Source: Atriophallophorus winterbourni (taxonomy: Eukaryota; Platyhelminthes; Trematoda; Plagiorchiida; Microphallidae). Taken from it: a DNA stretch of 64,000 nt. A program made the translations under genes and the position numbers. This document shows, piece after piece, positions 47,323 through 59,034 of the stretch (the first letter of the stretch is position 1; every line of letters starts with the position of its first letter). The stretch spans positions 1-64,000 of the forward strand of contig JACCGJ010023744.1 in the NCBI GenBank assembly GCA_013407085.1, given 5' to 3'. The notes beneath the pieces were generated by a model. It searched no databases, was not told the DNA's origin, and was given only the letters and a program-made list of their open reading frames with translations.

Positions 47323-50300
47323 CTCTTTGGTTGATACATTTCACCGCAGTGCTGACGACTTCTTTCAACTCCTCTTGCTGTTCATTGGCGAGACCGCTGA
47401 CTAGTTGGCCATACCAATTTGGGTCATTTTGTTCCAGCTCCGTCATAACCCGATAAAAAGTGACGTACTCTTCCATTTCGCAATCGGATTTTTCTAATTC
47501 AGTTTCAAAGCCCTCAAGCATCGTTTCTTCATCATCCTCATCGTAATCGTCATCATCTGAACCATCCTCCTTATAACACATAACGATGCGTTGAGTTGGA
47601 ATGAAAATGAGATACGGAAGAAACCAATTTCAAAACTCACCATAGCGTCTAGAATGTCCATATATGCAGCGCCATCTTCGTCCACTTGATCTTCATCACT
47701 ACCGAGAGCCTTACCATCCAATTCTTCTTCGTCGTCGTCTTGCTCATCTTCATCATCGTCTGATTCTTAACATAGATCATTGGAAGTTGACAAAAAATTA
47801 ACGGATATAAATTGTTTGCAACAACCGCGAATAAAAAACAGTAAGAGTGGACACTGGACGAGCAGCAACCTTGGTCAAGCCAAGCAGATCGAACGAGTCA
47901 GTTACCTGGAAAAGCTCCGGTCATGACTAAAGTTTGGCCAATTGAAATTACGCAGTGTGCTATACAGATGATAAGCACTGCATGTACAACTTTGGGTACA
48001 TTGATGTATGCTAGTCGAGCTTAATCGGTTCTTAGTCGGGGACGCGAAAGTTTCTTGCCTGAGAGGACTGAACATGTTCCTGCTTCGCGCAATTATGGGT
48101 CTAGAAAATAAACCGGGACCAATCGCGCAAGTCTTTTTAATGAGTAATGACTTCCGAAAATTTTCTATGGCAAATAACAATATTAGCGCTGGGACTATTT
48201 TCAAATAATTAATTGAATTTTGTGGTTTAGAGTAAATGCCAGGCACGAGTAATCTGTCTTCTGTTGATGGTATTGCTACATTTTCTAATCCTTGTTAAGC
48301 TAACGGGACCAAACATGGGCTAGAGCGAATCGCTGAGGGGGTTTAGGTTTTCGCGATTTCTAATAAAATTGATACGGACACTTGTACGGAAGATAAAATC
48401 GAATCAAATAACACGAGGCATTTAAGTCGCGTCGATAAGAAATTTCTTTATGTATGCGGAGAAAGCGATTTGTTGAACCCGCAACTCAAAGCTTTTGTTC
48501 GGTGCAGACATAGGTTGAACCTTGCAAACTGGTTGTAGCTGTGGTGAACCATTCATCTGCTAGGAGAGAACGGGATATGATAGTTAAACAGGACCATGTA
48601 AAAACTACCTTATTAGAGAACAAGTTGCGATTGTATGCCAGGGTTTGAAGCCATGGCCATGAAACAGTGGACGAATGGTAAACAAGTTGGATAAGGTTGG
48701 GACGGCCAACCTGTTCAAGCGCATCGGTATCCTGATCTTACTGTCCAGACATGATGAGCGCAAACAGCACAAAACCGGTGGTGGGGCGTGATGAAAAGGC
48801 ATGCAAATAAGCTTTTTCGCGCCTTATAAGTTTTATCGAATGATATTTTCTTAATTCTGTCACAAACGTTCAAGATTGTTAGGACAGACGGTAGCGACAC
48901 CATAGTGATGTCATCTTACCTAATAAAAAATGAAATCAAGATTATATACAAATAATTTGAATGTTTAATATATTCATTTATGCACCCAGTTTATTTAATT
49001 ATGGTGAAAGGTGTCCAAGCAACTAGGCTTGTAAACCTCCTATTTGCGGTAGGAAAACAGAACGAGATACACACGCCCAGAACAGTTAAAATGGGTTGCA
49101 GAGTCGAATACCCAAAGTTTAAGGCATAAATCACAAACTTCCGTAAAGTAGAATAAGAGTCCGATGCATACAACAAAAACAGAAATCTCACCACTTTCGG
49201 CTTGGTTCTGCGCTTTCGTTGCGTAAGCGCGTTTCAGCCCCGAGAATAGGAGAAGCAAGGTAGGGATAAACTGCTTGGAAAAAGCCAGGAGAGCTTCTGG
49301 GCGCTGAGCAGTTGGCAGAGAAAGTACAAGGCACAGCCCGAGGACAGAGAGACGTCTGTCATGCAGTCCAACAATGGAATCTGCCTCGTGTAACCATTGT
49401 TTGATGAATTCGAAAAAGACAGGTGATGTGGTTCCAGGCCAATGATGATCAAGCATAACTGGCAGCACTTCAGACGGTGAGTATAAAAGACCAGCAACGA
49501 CTATGTTTAAACACATAACACGTAATTCGCTGGTCACGATCGGTTGGGTCAAACGCGTTAGAGCGAGCTCGATGAATTTTGGCGCATATTGGTTTATTTG
49601 CCCACGAAAATTCAGAAGCAGTACCTCTAAAAGCTTGGCTGCATGTAGCTGAATAGATTCATCTTGATCACTAGTTTGGATAACCTGGATGTGGCAATGA
49701 CAAAAGGAAATAACAGGCTTCATGCGAAAAGACGTTGTCAATACTTTAGTCCATGTAAATCTATGAATGTACGAGACATAGCATATAAACAGAATTATGA
49801 TTTCCCAAATGTTTTTTCTAAAGTTTCCATTAGTAATCTACAACACAGAAAAATGATTGGTTTAATAATTGTGCAATTCGACAGATGAAGCGACATCTGA
49901 TTTCCGGGTTAAGCAACATTTATAAACTGTCTGTTGCCTAGGTCGGGAAGGATATAGGAAAAACAACAGTTATGAGACAGTAGAATTTTTACATTTTTAC
50001 ATTTTGGGGTAGTGATATTGTTGCGTTTGTATATGTTCAATCTAACTCGCAAATGCTGCTGTCAAATCGTGCAGGTTAATATCACTATCATCATAAACAG
50101 CAATACACTGGTAACAAGTATGTATATGTATGTATGTATGAAAGCACAAGCCTGATCCAGGCAAAGTGCCGCACAGTCAGAGACTGCACGTGGGCGATAT
50201 TACTGTCAGGTTGTCCAGGCCTAGACAGATATGAGGGGGTAAATAAAAATAGAAATGGTAGTGAGACGAGTGGTAACAAGTACCGAAAGCTTAAACGCCA

Positions 50301-53300
50301 TACAGCCATGACATGGTAAATTTTAAAAACAAGGGACTTATAATTTATTGAGTCTATCAAAGATTAGGCACAGACACCGGAGGATGAGGTGCAAAACCTC
50401 AAATCAAACATGCATTTACGCCAGTGCCGAGAACCAGTAGAGCGGCATCAGTATGACAGCTTCATTGCGGCTTTCGCTGTCACGTATAATAACAAGCTTT
50501 ACCCGCAACTCCACTTGATTGCATACAAGATCAAACACTTCAAGAATTCCACAACAAGACCGCCACTGAACGCGATTTTGAGCAATATCAATAAGGACCC
50601 TAACCTAAGAGATCGGTGGCGCCAACCGCAGTTAGTTTAACAGTCAAAGCTGTAATTTGCTTGAGCCAAGTCAGACTCTGGCCACCCTTTCAACCACGTC
50701 ATTCCGAATTGGGAGTTGCAAGCAAAACCGCATTAGGGAAACGATTATTTTCTATTCGCAATACGTAACCTAACCAGCGAAGTCTGTGTACGTTAACTTG
50801 TTTTACAATGTCTACATCGCTACCAAAGATTTTATTACGGATAGTTGCGTTAGGTATCCAATGGTGCGGAGACAGCGATTGTCGAAAATTTGCAGACGTC
50901 ATAATTCTTTTCTCAGTGTCCAGATTTCACATCCGCAGAAGGAATCCGCTTGAACTCTACCCTCGAGCTTCAGAGACAAGTCACAAATGACCTACGTTAC
51001 GAAAAGCTACCGTAGCTTTGGAAATGAGATCTGAAATCTGATTGAAACACGCGTTGCTAGTAATGTAAATACTCAAATAGGCAAATTAGTCTAGTCACAG
51101 GTTCTTAAACATTGAGGATTAGCAGTTTGTCTTGTATAAATATCCTGTAACAAACTTTTGACTTGGTAGGATACTACATAGTCAGTCCAAAGTAGCCAGA
51201 GCATCCGTATAGGAATCTAAGAGGAAATCGATGTCGTCCGCATGATCTAACTGAAAAAGTATTTTATCGCAAACGATCTGAATGCCCGGTGACGGTATGC
51301 TTGCATTACATTCATCTATTATAGCATCAATTACAAGCTTGAACAAAATGGAGAAATCGGAGACACTTGTCAGACACCACTAAGCGTAGGAAAGTTGGCT
51401 AGCAGGGTAGTGTACACCATAAGGCGTCTAGAACTATAGAAATAAAGCGCCCAGAATGTTCACGTACTTTTGTGGAACAGCATTTTGTAGTAAGGTAATA
51501 AATCATGCGTTTCTATCGGCCGAATCAAAGCACCACAAAATTAAAGAACATCATTACAGTGCGCAGACTGTACGTGTGGCGATGTTCTAGAGATTGCTTG
51601 TATGTGCGATCGGTATCTTTTACCGGGACGAAATTCTGCTTGCAGTACAAAAATTTGTGAATCCCTGTGTAATGTAAGGTACCGGAAACACACTGAAGCG
51701 AGAAACCAACTAATGACGGGCGTAAATCTTATTACCCTGTGGTCAGAGCATGTAATACGCACATTTGTATGTTTATAGATTCTCCGGAAATGGGGAGTAG
51801 TTTTCGTATCCCAAACCTGACGTAAAATGTAAACTAATGAGCTTAATAAGATATCTATGAACAAAAACGGAGCCAGTTCATCAGGACGAACAACCTTAAA
51901 TTTTTGTATTGATTCCATACCGAGCTTGATTTCTGTTCTGCTCGGAGACGTCAAATCAACTGGTCAGTGTTCATAATACGGAATAGAAGACAATCTGCTG
52001 TTGGTTAGCTGAAAAATGCTTCACCCGGGAAAACGATTAAGGTGTTATTGTTTTCTGTGACTGTCTCGCTGACTTATATGGTTATAGAACATGTAGACCA
52101 AATTAGTTGGAACAGTCTTCAGATGTTACCTGAATTGCAGGGTAGCCTGGGAGATCAAGCGCATTCTAATTCTGTGATATTTTCGGATACCGCAGTGGAA
52201 AGATGATTTGCTAAACCACCGTGATTTACTTCCTCAATTGTAGGCTCCGAAGGCTTTTTGAAAAGTATAAATTTAGAGATGACTGTCTTGGAACCCGAGA
52301 TATTTATTGTAAATCTCGATCAAAAGGGGCGTATTAGAATCTACTTCAGGTGTGACAATCCTCAATGCAGCCACTTTATTATGGGGAGATGGATGGGCAT
52401 CATTATGCGGTCACCGAGTTGTATAATGTCGCATTTCATGGTAAACGAAGTGCTATTAATAGTCTGTATTGTGTACGTAGTTGCAGAAAGTGTTGGCCAT
52501 GATCCGTCCGCTAAGCATCGAGAACAAGTGACACCAAGGTGTGACTCAGTCACATCTAACAGCAACAACCAGTAACACCAACAGGGGCAATCATATACCC
52601 AGCAAGTACAATGATATCAGAACTCTACGCGTAACAAGTGTAGAGTTCGTCGTAGAAGACGTTTGCTTTCATCAGTGCTGCTATTAGCCGGAGCATAAGC
52701 GGCTACTACGAACAAGCATCGCTTATTTCGAGTTCGGAAGTAGTGTTGATAGATGTAGTTAATCGGACGGCATGCATTCTGCTACAGACGGGAACCCAGG
52801 CAAAAAGTGAGCTTTCTGTACGTAAACTTAGGACTATTCCTATATTCGTTTGGCTGAGAAAGCCAACAATTCACTGAGTATCGCAAAAATTACCTTTTGG
52901 GAAGACCTCGTACAGTCAATTCGATTATCGTAGAGGAATCATGAAGTCCTGTCTTTGACAAAGACATTGATAGACAACTAATCTAAACTGAAGGGAAGAG
53001 AAGCTTGGTGGTCTGATTGATGCAGGGTTCGTACATTCATGGCACAAGTGTATGCAGTCGTGTGCGGTATTATAAATTGCGTTTTAGGTTCATGATATGC
53101 TAAGCTTTGAAAAGGTTCAGGACGTAAGTCGCTTATCACGCTGGATGTTGAAGGATACGACTTAAAAAGTGATGAAGGGGTAGAAAAAATTGAAGAGTAG
53201 GATCAAAAGTAACTTGTTTTCGCTTACCCACGGATGTGCAATCGTGCAGCATTTCTGTGCTGTGCGGCTAACATCGTGCTAAATTAGTTGGCCAACGGTA

Positions 53301-56300
53301 GTGAGCTGCATGCGAGTACACGCTGGAGTCTCACTACCATTTCTATTTCCCCCCTCATATCTGTCTAGGCCTGGGCAACCTGACAGTATCTCAGCCCACA
53401 TGCAGTCTCTGACTGTGCGGCACTTTGCCTGGATCAGGCTTATGCTTTCATACATACATACATACCCAGCAGGTAAGGCAACAGTCGATGCACTAACGAT
53501 TTGGATTTATTTGTGATTGTCATGTTACTATATGTGCTAGCATACTGAAAAAACCGCTCATGCCTAAACAGGAAAACAATTAGGGTTGTCGACCAAAGCC
53601 TTTGACTAAAGAACCTTACGCCACAAGGCACTGGGCTGACACCGTGTTCGCCTCTCATCTATTCATCGAGCTTCCTGGTATGAGTAAAATGAGCGATACA
53701 GGTTTTGACAAGTGATGCAAAATATTAACCGAAACAAAATGAAACGAATAAAATAACGTAACTTTAGACGTTACTCTTATTATGGGATGAAAATTAAGCA
53801 TGCGACACCCGATTATATCGTTCATGCATTAAGGTTAAAACAAAATCGACTAACCTGGGCACACATGCTCGCCACCATCTCAACACGACTTGCGTCAGAG
53901 ATGAATGCCTGGCGATCAACCGTGATGAAGTTGTGTAAGCAAGGCATCATTTCTGGAAAAAAGCGAACAGTAAGATACGATACGATACCCCACCATCGCG
54001 AAAGCAAGACATACCTGAGAAACAATCTCCGGAATCCTTTTGGAAAACTGTGCTCAAATGATTGAACACCTGCCATATTGCGGGGGAAATTTTGGTGGAG
54101 GTGAGTGTAAAAAGAAGACTGAGTGCTTCCTCGTAAAACAGTGAAAAATCTCCTTCGAAAATAATCTGTATTTGTCGTAAGACTATGGGCTCCAAATCAC
54201 GCATTAAATCTTCATTTTCTTCCGCTACTTGTAAAACAGATTCCATGTTATCCAGCACACTAGTGGCGACAACGGAACGATATTCCAAAGTGTCACAAGA
54301 ATCACCACGTTCATTTGCGCCATCTGACAAGCCGTTCATTCCGCCTTGAGCAACATGCATGAAGGTTTCACACTGTAGTATGAGATAAACGCAAGTGTAA
54401 AGTTAGCGTACTGACAAACTACTACTCTTACACCAGCTGCATATACGAACTAAAACTGACACTGAAAACCGTGTAAAACGTACCAAATTGTACATTAGTT
54501 CAACGGCGATTGGGAGAATATCTTTTTCAAAAATCAAAACGAATCGCTCGATAACGTGATTCAACTCGTCGAATTCTGTCTCACGTAGTAGTTTTAGAAG
54601 TTCTGGAAAAATTGAATAAAATTTCCATGTATAAATGCTTGAAGGCAGTATGTTGTCCGGTTAGCCATTGATGAATTACACGGAAGATAAACTCACGCAA
54701 GAACAAATCACGAAGGTTGGGCTGAAGCATTTTTCGTGCTGAAAGCAGAGTTTACGAAAGAGAATTGAAAGCAGAATCGCACAGATATATAAACAGAAAG
54801 ATTCAAGACAGGAGTATGCAAAAGGGCTGTGCAAGTCCGTTAAGCACGATCTCTTAAATATAGATACAACTAAATAAGAAAAGATATCAATGAGTCAATT
54901 GCGAACCTATTAGTGCATTTTAAACTGGTGTTTAATCACGCTGTGTATGTGTGAAATCACAAGCCTGACCAGGAAAGGTGCCGCACAGTCATGGACTGCA
55001 TGTGGCATAAGATACTGTCAGTTTTCCCAAGCGTAGACAGATACGAGAATGAAAGCAGAAATGACAGTTAGACTCCAGTGTTTGCTCATGCAGCGCAATA
55101 CCGGTGGCTGCGTAGCAAAATCTGAAGTTGACAAAGGAAAAGAGTTCCGAATTGAGCCAACCATTTAAACATGGCATAATGGAATGAATGTGAAGGTAAC
55201 GATTATAGGAAATCGCTAGCGTTAAGAGAGAATGAGCACACCAGTGTGATGAACAGTATGATGGTATGGTATGAAAGCACAAGCCTTATCTAGGCAAAGT
55301 GCCGCACAGTCAGAGACTGCACGTTGGCTAAGCTACAAGTTACGGTCAGGTTGTCCGGTAATAGACGACAGATAGCCGAAGTTATAAATTTCTCGTTGTA
55401 GTAACGTCCAGTAGAATCAATATTTTGATGTCAATTGTATACTACTGCTGATTCACAGTAATAAACTAAACGCAGAATATCAAACGCGAAACTAACCCTC
55501 TTCTTGTGCTCTGAGTAGCTCAGATAGGCACAACGCCGCAAATGTACGCACAGGTAATTCTGGATCATTGAATACAGCCTTCCGAACTTCCTCTACAACT
55601 TGACCAAGGACAGATTTGTTTTGGAATTCTGCTTCGGCTAGTTCACCCAAAAGCCAACACGCGCGCGCCCTTCGATACCCCTCCGGAGCGCTCAGCGTCG
55701 GTAACACATGGCCGAGTACAAAAGGCTCTAAATGGTTCTGACAATAAAAAAATCATACGCATTACCTTGTACTCTCCCTTCTTTAATAACAGTTGCGCGA
55801 TTGCACCATACATATGTAATACTGCGTCTTTTTCCTTTGGAGTACTATCAGTAGAGAGTATATGCATACAAAATGGCATCAAATTATTCAGCACACCGCG
55901 GCGTTTTACGCAGGCCTCTTTAAGAAGCATAAAAGCAGATGTGGATGGATCGAAGTCTCTATCAAAGCCAGATGATTTATAGCGAATAAATTCAATCGGA
56001 TCGTCCTGCCATAGCTCTTCATCTTCTTCGGAGTGTGAAAGGAGTGGAAATATCACTTCACGGACAAGAAGCAAGAAGTGAGTACGAAGAGTTTTCCAGG
56101 CAAATGAATGGATGAGACTAAAATAAGAAATATAAGAAAAACGTACGCCGTCGAAAAATAATCCAATGTTTCGCTGAGAACCGTTTTCGAAACGAAAGAT
56201 TTCTGCCGATACAATTCGCATATGCCTAGTAACACCGTCAGGATCCGTGTTACGAATGACTTCATGTACCAGTCAGCAAAAGTTTTATACTTTTTACTGA

Positions 56301-57240
56301 CAATACTGGGACTACCATACCTACAAGGTTTTGATTACTAAGATTGAACCTACCTGCTAAGCATGCGGTTGAGAATACGAAGAGCCCATTTTTTAATTTT
56401 CCACGTAGGATGTGTTGCGTCGCAAGTTGTGATACTGAACTCTGACAGAAGGGAGCACAAGGCATCATTCCAAAGTCCCACAGACTGAAATTATTAAACA
56501 AAAAATACCTACTTGCTTATCAATCGCATCACATGGAAAATGGAAGTTGATGTACGTAAAAAATATCTTGAGTATAAGCAGCTGCAGCACAAGAGCATCT
56601 TCGGTTTTGTCGTGAAAAAGGTTGACCAAAGCAGAATGCAACATCGGAAAAAAGGACTTCATTATATGATTCACATTATCCATATTATCGCTTCGCTTAT
56701 ATTCATATACTTTGATGAAAGCATATAAGGAAACAAGAGCTCCGTGCCAATGAATCCGCTCAGAAGTAGAAAGATAATGTTTAACTTGTTCGGGAAAATG
56801 AGCAAAGCGCGTGGGGTAATCCACCTTTATAATTTTTGAGAGAGCTTGCTTAAACTGCGATCTGGAACGATGAGGAAACACAACGGCTGTACTGTATAGG
56901 AAGCGGAGACATCAGAAGTGCAGATACAATTCTGTCACGTATAATCGCTCGATCCTGTTCATGAATTGAAAAATTGGTTGCGTCTATTGAGAGATCAGGA
57001 TCCTTCCAAAAACGAGAGACGTTGTTCTTAAAGTAAACGGCTGCTGCTTGTCGCACTCCGACATCTAATTCTCCATCCAGGGCAACAGATAACAACGAGG
57101 GAAGGAAACCTGCTATTTTGTGCATCTTTATCGGTGAAAAATAAAACAACGCAAACCTCATCTAGAACAGCAGATCCATTTGATTGTTTTTCGGGATTTA
57201 GTGTCTGCCTTAGGGATTCAACGAGACGGGAGACGTCCAT
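47323..57240 (-). CDS. IPO7: Importin-7/8 type nuclear transport receptor (14 exons, last exon not found)
   Basis: Karyopherin-beta family receptor that carries cargo through nuclear pores in a RanGTP-dependent way. Exons: 57240-57157, 57125-56893, 56861-56513, 56484-56354, 56320-56147, 56117-55766, 55737-55497, 54738-54697, 54602-54484, 54372-54015, 53952-53855, 49684-49192, 47765-47641, 47569-47323. Every GT-AG junction joins in phase; 3046 nt give 1015 residues against about 1038 for IPO7/8, so only a terminal exon of about 20-30 codons is missing (phase 1). Hallmarks: N-terminal HEAT-repeat start with VRQAAAVYFKNNVSRFW, WKIKKWALRILNR, DEELWQDDPIEFIRYK, RRARACWLLGE, MMPCLHNFITVDRQ, LHAAKLLEVLLLNFRG, GLHDRRLSVLGLC, LLLLFSGLKRAYA, and an acidic C-terminal tract (exons 13-14) ahead of NPNWY-like NDPNWYGQLVSGL. 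ATG at 57240 chosen because it aligns with the family start; an in-frame GTG lies 21 nt upstream. IPO8 cannot be separated from IPO7. Confidence 0.95.
48605..48830 (+). repeat. Rearranged hammerhead repeat, subfamily B
   Basis: The right part reads CCTGATCTTACTGTCCAGAC-ATGATGA-GCGC-AAACA-GCAC-AAAA-CCGGTG, then GGCATGCAAATAAGCTTTTT. The core is mutated (C to A before TGATGA, GAAA to AAAA, GUG in place of a cleavable triplet). The left part (48615-48700) carries the unit body in inverted order, so the copy is internally inverted. Lies in importin intron 12. Confidence 0.6.
50128..50270 (+). repeat. CATA-tailed SINE-like repeat, copy 2
   Basis: TATGTATGTATGAAAGCACA, GCCTGATCCAGGCAAAGTGC, CGCACAGTCAGAGACTGCAC, CTGTCAGGTTGTCCAGGCCT, AGACAGATATGAG, then AATAGAAATGGTAGTGAGAC. 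In importin intron 11, immediately beyond the 3' end of the RTE element. Contains the perfect palindrome CAGTC-AGA-GACTG. Confidence 0.8.
50640..53000 (-). mobile_element. RTE-like retrotransposon (endonuclease + RT), decayed, in importin intron 11
   Basis: Same strand as the host gene. Endonuclease remnants: FAWVPVCSRMHAVRL (about 52830-52780), RLFVVAAYAPANSSTDE (about 52730-52680), ESHLGV and SWPTLSATTYTI (52540-52440). RT starts with the frame at 51954 (TSPSRTEIKLGMESIQKFK, IYILRQVWDTKTTP, VICW-like and QAEFRPGKRYRSHI). The catalytic palm is not readable. C-terminal blocks: NKIFGSDVDIVKQVNVHRLR followed by WLGYVLRIENNRFPNAVLL (50840-50705), then QSLTWLKQITALT and VGATDLLG (50690-50620). 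Motif order is that of RTE-clade LINEs. Frameshifts and stops throughout. Confidence 0.8.
53313..53466 (-). repeat. CATA-tailed SINE-like repeat, copy 3
   Basis: Plus-strand reading TCTCACTACCATTTCTATTT, CCCCTCATATCTGTCTAGGC, CTGGGCAACCTGACAGTATC, GCAGTCTCTGACTGTGCGGC, then TTTCATACATACATACATAC. Reverse complement of copy 2 over its length. Together copies 2 and 3 flank the RTE element in importin intron 11 in opposite orientations. Confidence 0.8.
54945..55080 (+). repeat. CATA-tailed SINE-like repeat, copy 4
   Basis: GTATGTGTGAAATCACAAGC, CTGACCAGGAAAGGTGCCGC, ACAGTCATGGACTGCATGTG, then TAGACAGATACGAG. More diverged than the other copies. In importin intron 7. Confidence 0.75.
55252..55372 (+). 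repeat. CATA-tailed SINE-like repeat, copy 5
   Basis: ATGGTATGGTATGAAAGCAC, AGCCTTATCTAGGCAAAGTG, CCGCACAGTCAGAGACTGCA, then GGTCAGGTTGTCCGG. In importin intron 7, about 190 nt from copy 4 and in the same orientation. Confidence 0.78.
55738..57156 (-). other. Six 5' micro-introns of the importin gene
   Basis: Introns 1-6 occupy 57126-57156 (31 nt), 56862-56892 (31), 56485-56512 (28), 56321-56353 (33), 56118-56146 (29) and 55738-55765 (28). All begin GT and end AG. Later introns are larger: 758, 94, 111, 62, 4170, 1426 and 71 nt. A 5' cluster of very short introns is a known feature of schistosome genes. Confidence 0.92.
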
Positions 57241-57261
57241 CTTTTGCTGAATCGCAGCCAC

Positions 57262-57720
57262 AGATTGTAGGCGTGGAACAAAAACCGGCTAAACTGAAAT
57301 TCCGCGACCTACAATTTGGTACACATAAACAAACATTTCCATTCAGGTCAGGTCAGTTTGCACAGGACAGTAAGTTGCTAGCAATCCAATCTCTTGTTCA
57401 GAATTTATCAAATGAATGCCTACGCAAAACACCCATCAGTGTCAAAACGTTTGTTTCTTTTTATCCGTTTGAAATATTCGACGATCGTAATGCAAAGATT
57501 TTATCTAGAATAACTCTATGAAGCACCTTTATATAACCAAAATTGTGAAAAAAGCGGTTTCGTTCTGGCGTCACTGTGAGATGCCAGTTAAAGAAAAATC
57601 ATGTATACAAACAGAAGGTGGAATTCACGGAATGGAATTCTATTCATAACGGAGAAAGCTAGTACAAGTATTTTGATTTTGAATAGTAATTGGATGGTAG
57701 TATCTGAAAAATAACTTACC
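57262..57720. other. Region upstream of the importin start codon
   Basis: Presumed promoter and 5' UTR of the minus-strand importin gene; no TATA box evident. It carries a TTACTGTCCTGTGCAAACTG motif (minus strand, 57375-57350) also found near 3125-3150 and 4755-4780. Confidence 0.4.
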
Positions 57721-58560
57721 TTAGTTGCGGTCAAGAACCTGCTTTAAACTCGCGACGGAACTGCACATTATAAGATCTCCCAGATATTTACCACCCAACC
57801 CTGAAAAAGGTTTCTTGGAGTCTTGCCAACATCGCTCCTCAGATATTTTGAACAAATGACTGCCGGTGCTTAGCTGGAGGCTTTGGGTGAATAAGATGTT
57901 TAATATGATGCCATGGAACCGTTTTATTATCATAGAATTGTCAATTAAGTCAAGCTTTAAACGACGGATCATAAGGGAAACAGATTTAGATACTTCAGAC
58001 ATACCGAGAAGGGTTTCCACCGCTGGCTCTCAAACATGCGAATTGCCAGACACTTAACACGTTTAAGTCAAACGATGTTCGTCTTGTCATCAAGGCACCA
58101 CGCTTGTACTCAATATTCTAGATAAGGTCAAAATGATGCCATGTAGACTGGATGGACTACATCAGTTTTTATTGTCGATAGCACTGAAGTTGCCAAAAAG
58201 TAATTTGTGTGCACGCTGGGCTGCAGTAGCACATTGGTTCTCATACTGGAAGTCAGCCTTAAGCAGCATTCCAAATCCATAACGGTAACGCTGGGAGAAT
58301 TTCCCGAAAACCTGAACAAAAAACCTTTTCATCTAGTTCTGAATGTATTTGGCCCTAATTGAGGTTCAGTCGAAGATTTCACTGGTATGACCAGTTTGTG
58401 ACCCGCATGAGGTCGTCAAACATGGTATCTTCATCCGATGTTTCGATGAACTTCATATCAATAGCGAAAATGAAGCATGGCCAATTGAACTCAGACTAGC
58501 AGTCAACAAATAAAATCAGGAATGGAGGACGACCAAGTGCTGCGCCTTGAAGTGCCCAAA
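57721..58560 (-). mobile_element. CR1-like RT C-terminal half, decayed
   Basis: Minus frames read LLKADFQYENQCATAAQRAH, LLFGNFSAID, broken YLEYC region, then LLGMSEVSKSV, IRRLKLDLIDN, HGIILNILFTQSLQLSTGSH and DLIMCSSVASLKQVLDRN. These follow the order of the CR1-like thumb and C-terminus (AAKKA-VLF, RRLRGDLI, SFKRRLD). About 480 nt upstream of the importin start, in the same orientation. Confidence 0.7.
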
Positions 58561-58564
58561 CGTA

Positions 58565-58895
58565 TTACCGTTTGCTCAAACAACGTGTGATCTAACCCAA
58601 ACTCTGAATGTTCTATCGGTAAGAAATGCATTTGTGAAACGTACTTCGTTACGAAATCCAAAAAATTATCATTAATTCATTTAATATATATCAAAGTTCT
58701 TTTATCAACTTAGTGATAATTGAAAATGACAAATGAATAAGTTTTCTTGGATTTTCAAGGCATGATCAGTAATTTGCAAACATTTTCGTACAACCAAAGA
58801 AAAACATATACAATCGTAATAACATTTGTAAGGTCAGATATGCAACAGAATATTACGTTCGTTAAAATAATGAAAGTAAACAAACGAGTAGCGCT
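58565..58895. other. Unassigned sequence
   Basis: AT-rich and without recognised features. Confidence 0.4.
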
Positions 58896-58899
58896 TTTT

Positions 58900-59030
58900 T
58901 GCCACTGTTAGATAAACATGGTGCGAACAACCTGTTCAATCACATGTGTCGAAACACATGTTTAATGAAGTTAAACCCGTAACCATGAGCCAAAATATTC
59001 ATTTGCTTGCATTTACATATGAACGTAAAC
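58900..59030 (-). repeat. Partial hammerhead repeat body, subfamily B
   Basis: GCCACTGTTAGATAAACATG, CAACCTGTTCAATCACATGT, TTAAACCCGTAACCATGAGC and ATTCATTTGCTTGCATTTAC parallel 60528-60645 in the same orientation. The ribozyme part is absent. Confidence 0.55.
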
Positions 59031-59034
59031 AATA

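Noticed and set aside
55079..55125. Possible hammerhead (CAATACCGGTGGCTG)
   Set aside because: No CTGATGA core or stem II upstream; only the ACCGGT word matches.
57180..57521. 113-codon plus-strand frame antisense to importin exon 1
   Set aside because: It overlaps exon 1 on the opposite strand, has no recognised motif, and its 5' part is the mirror of a conserved coding exon.
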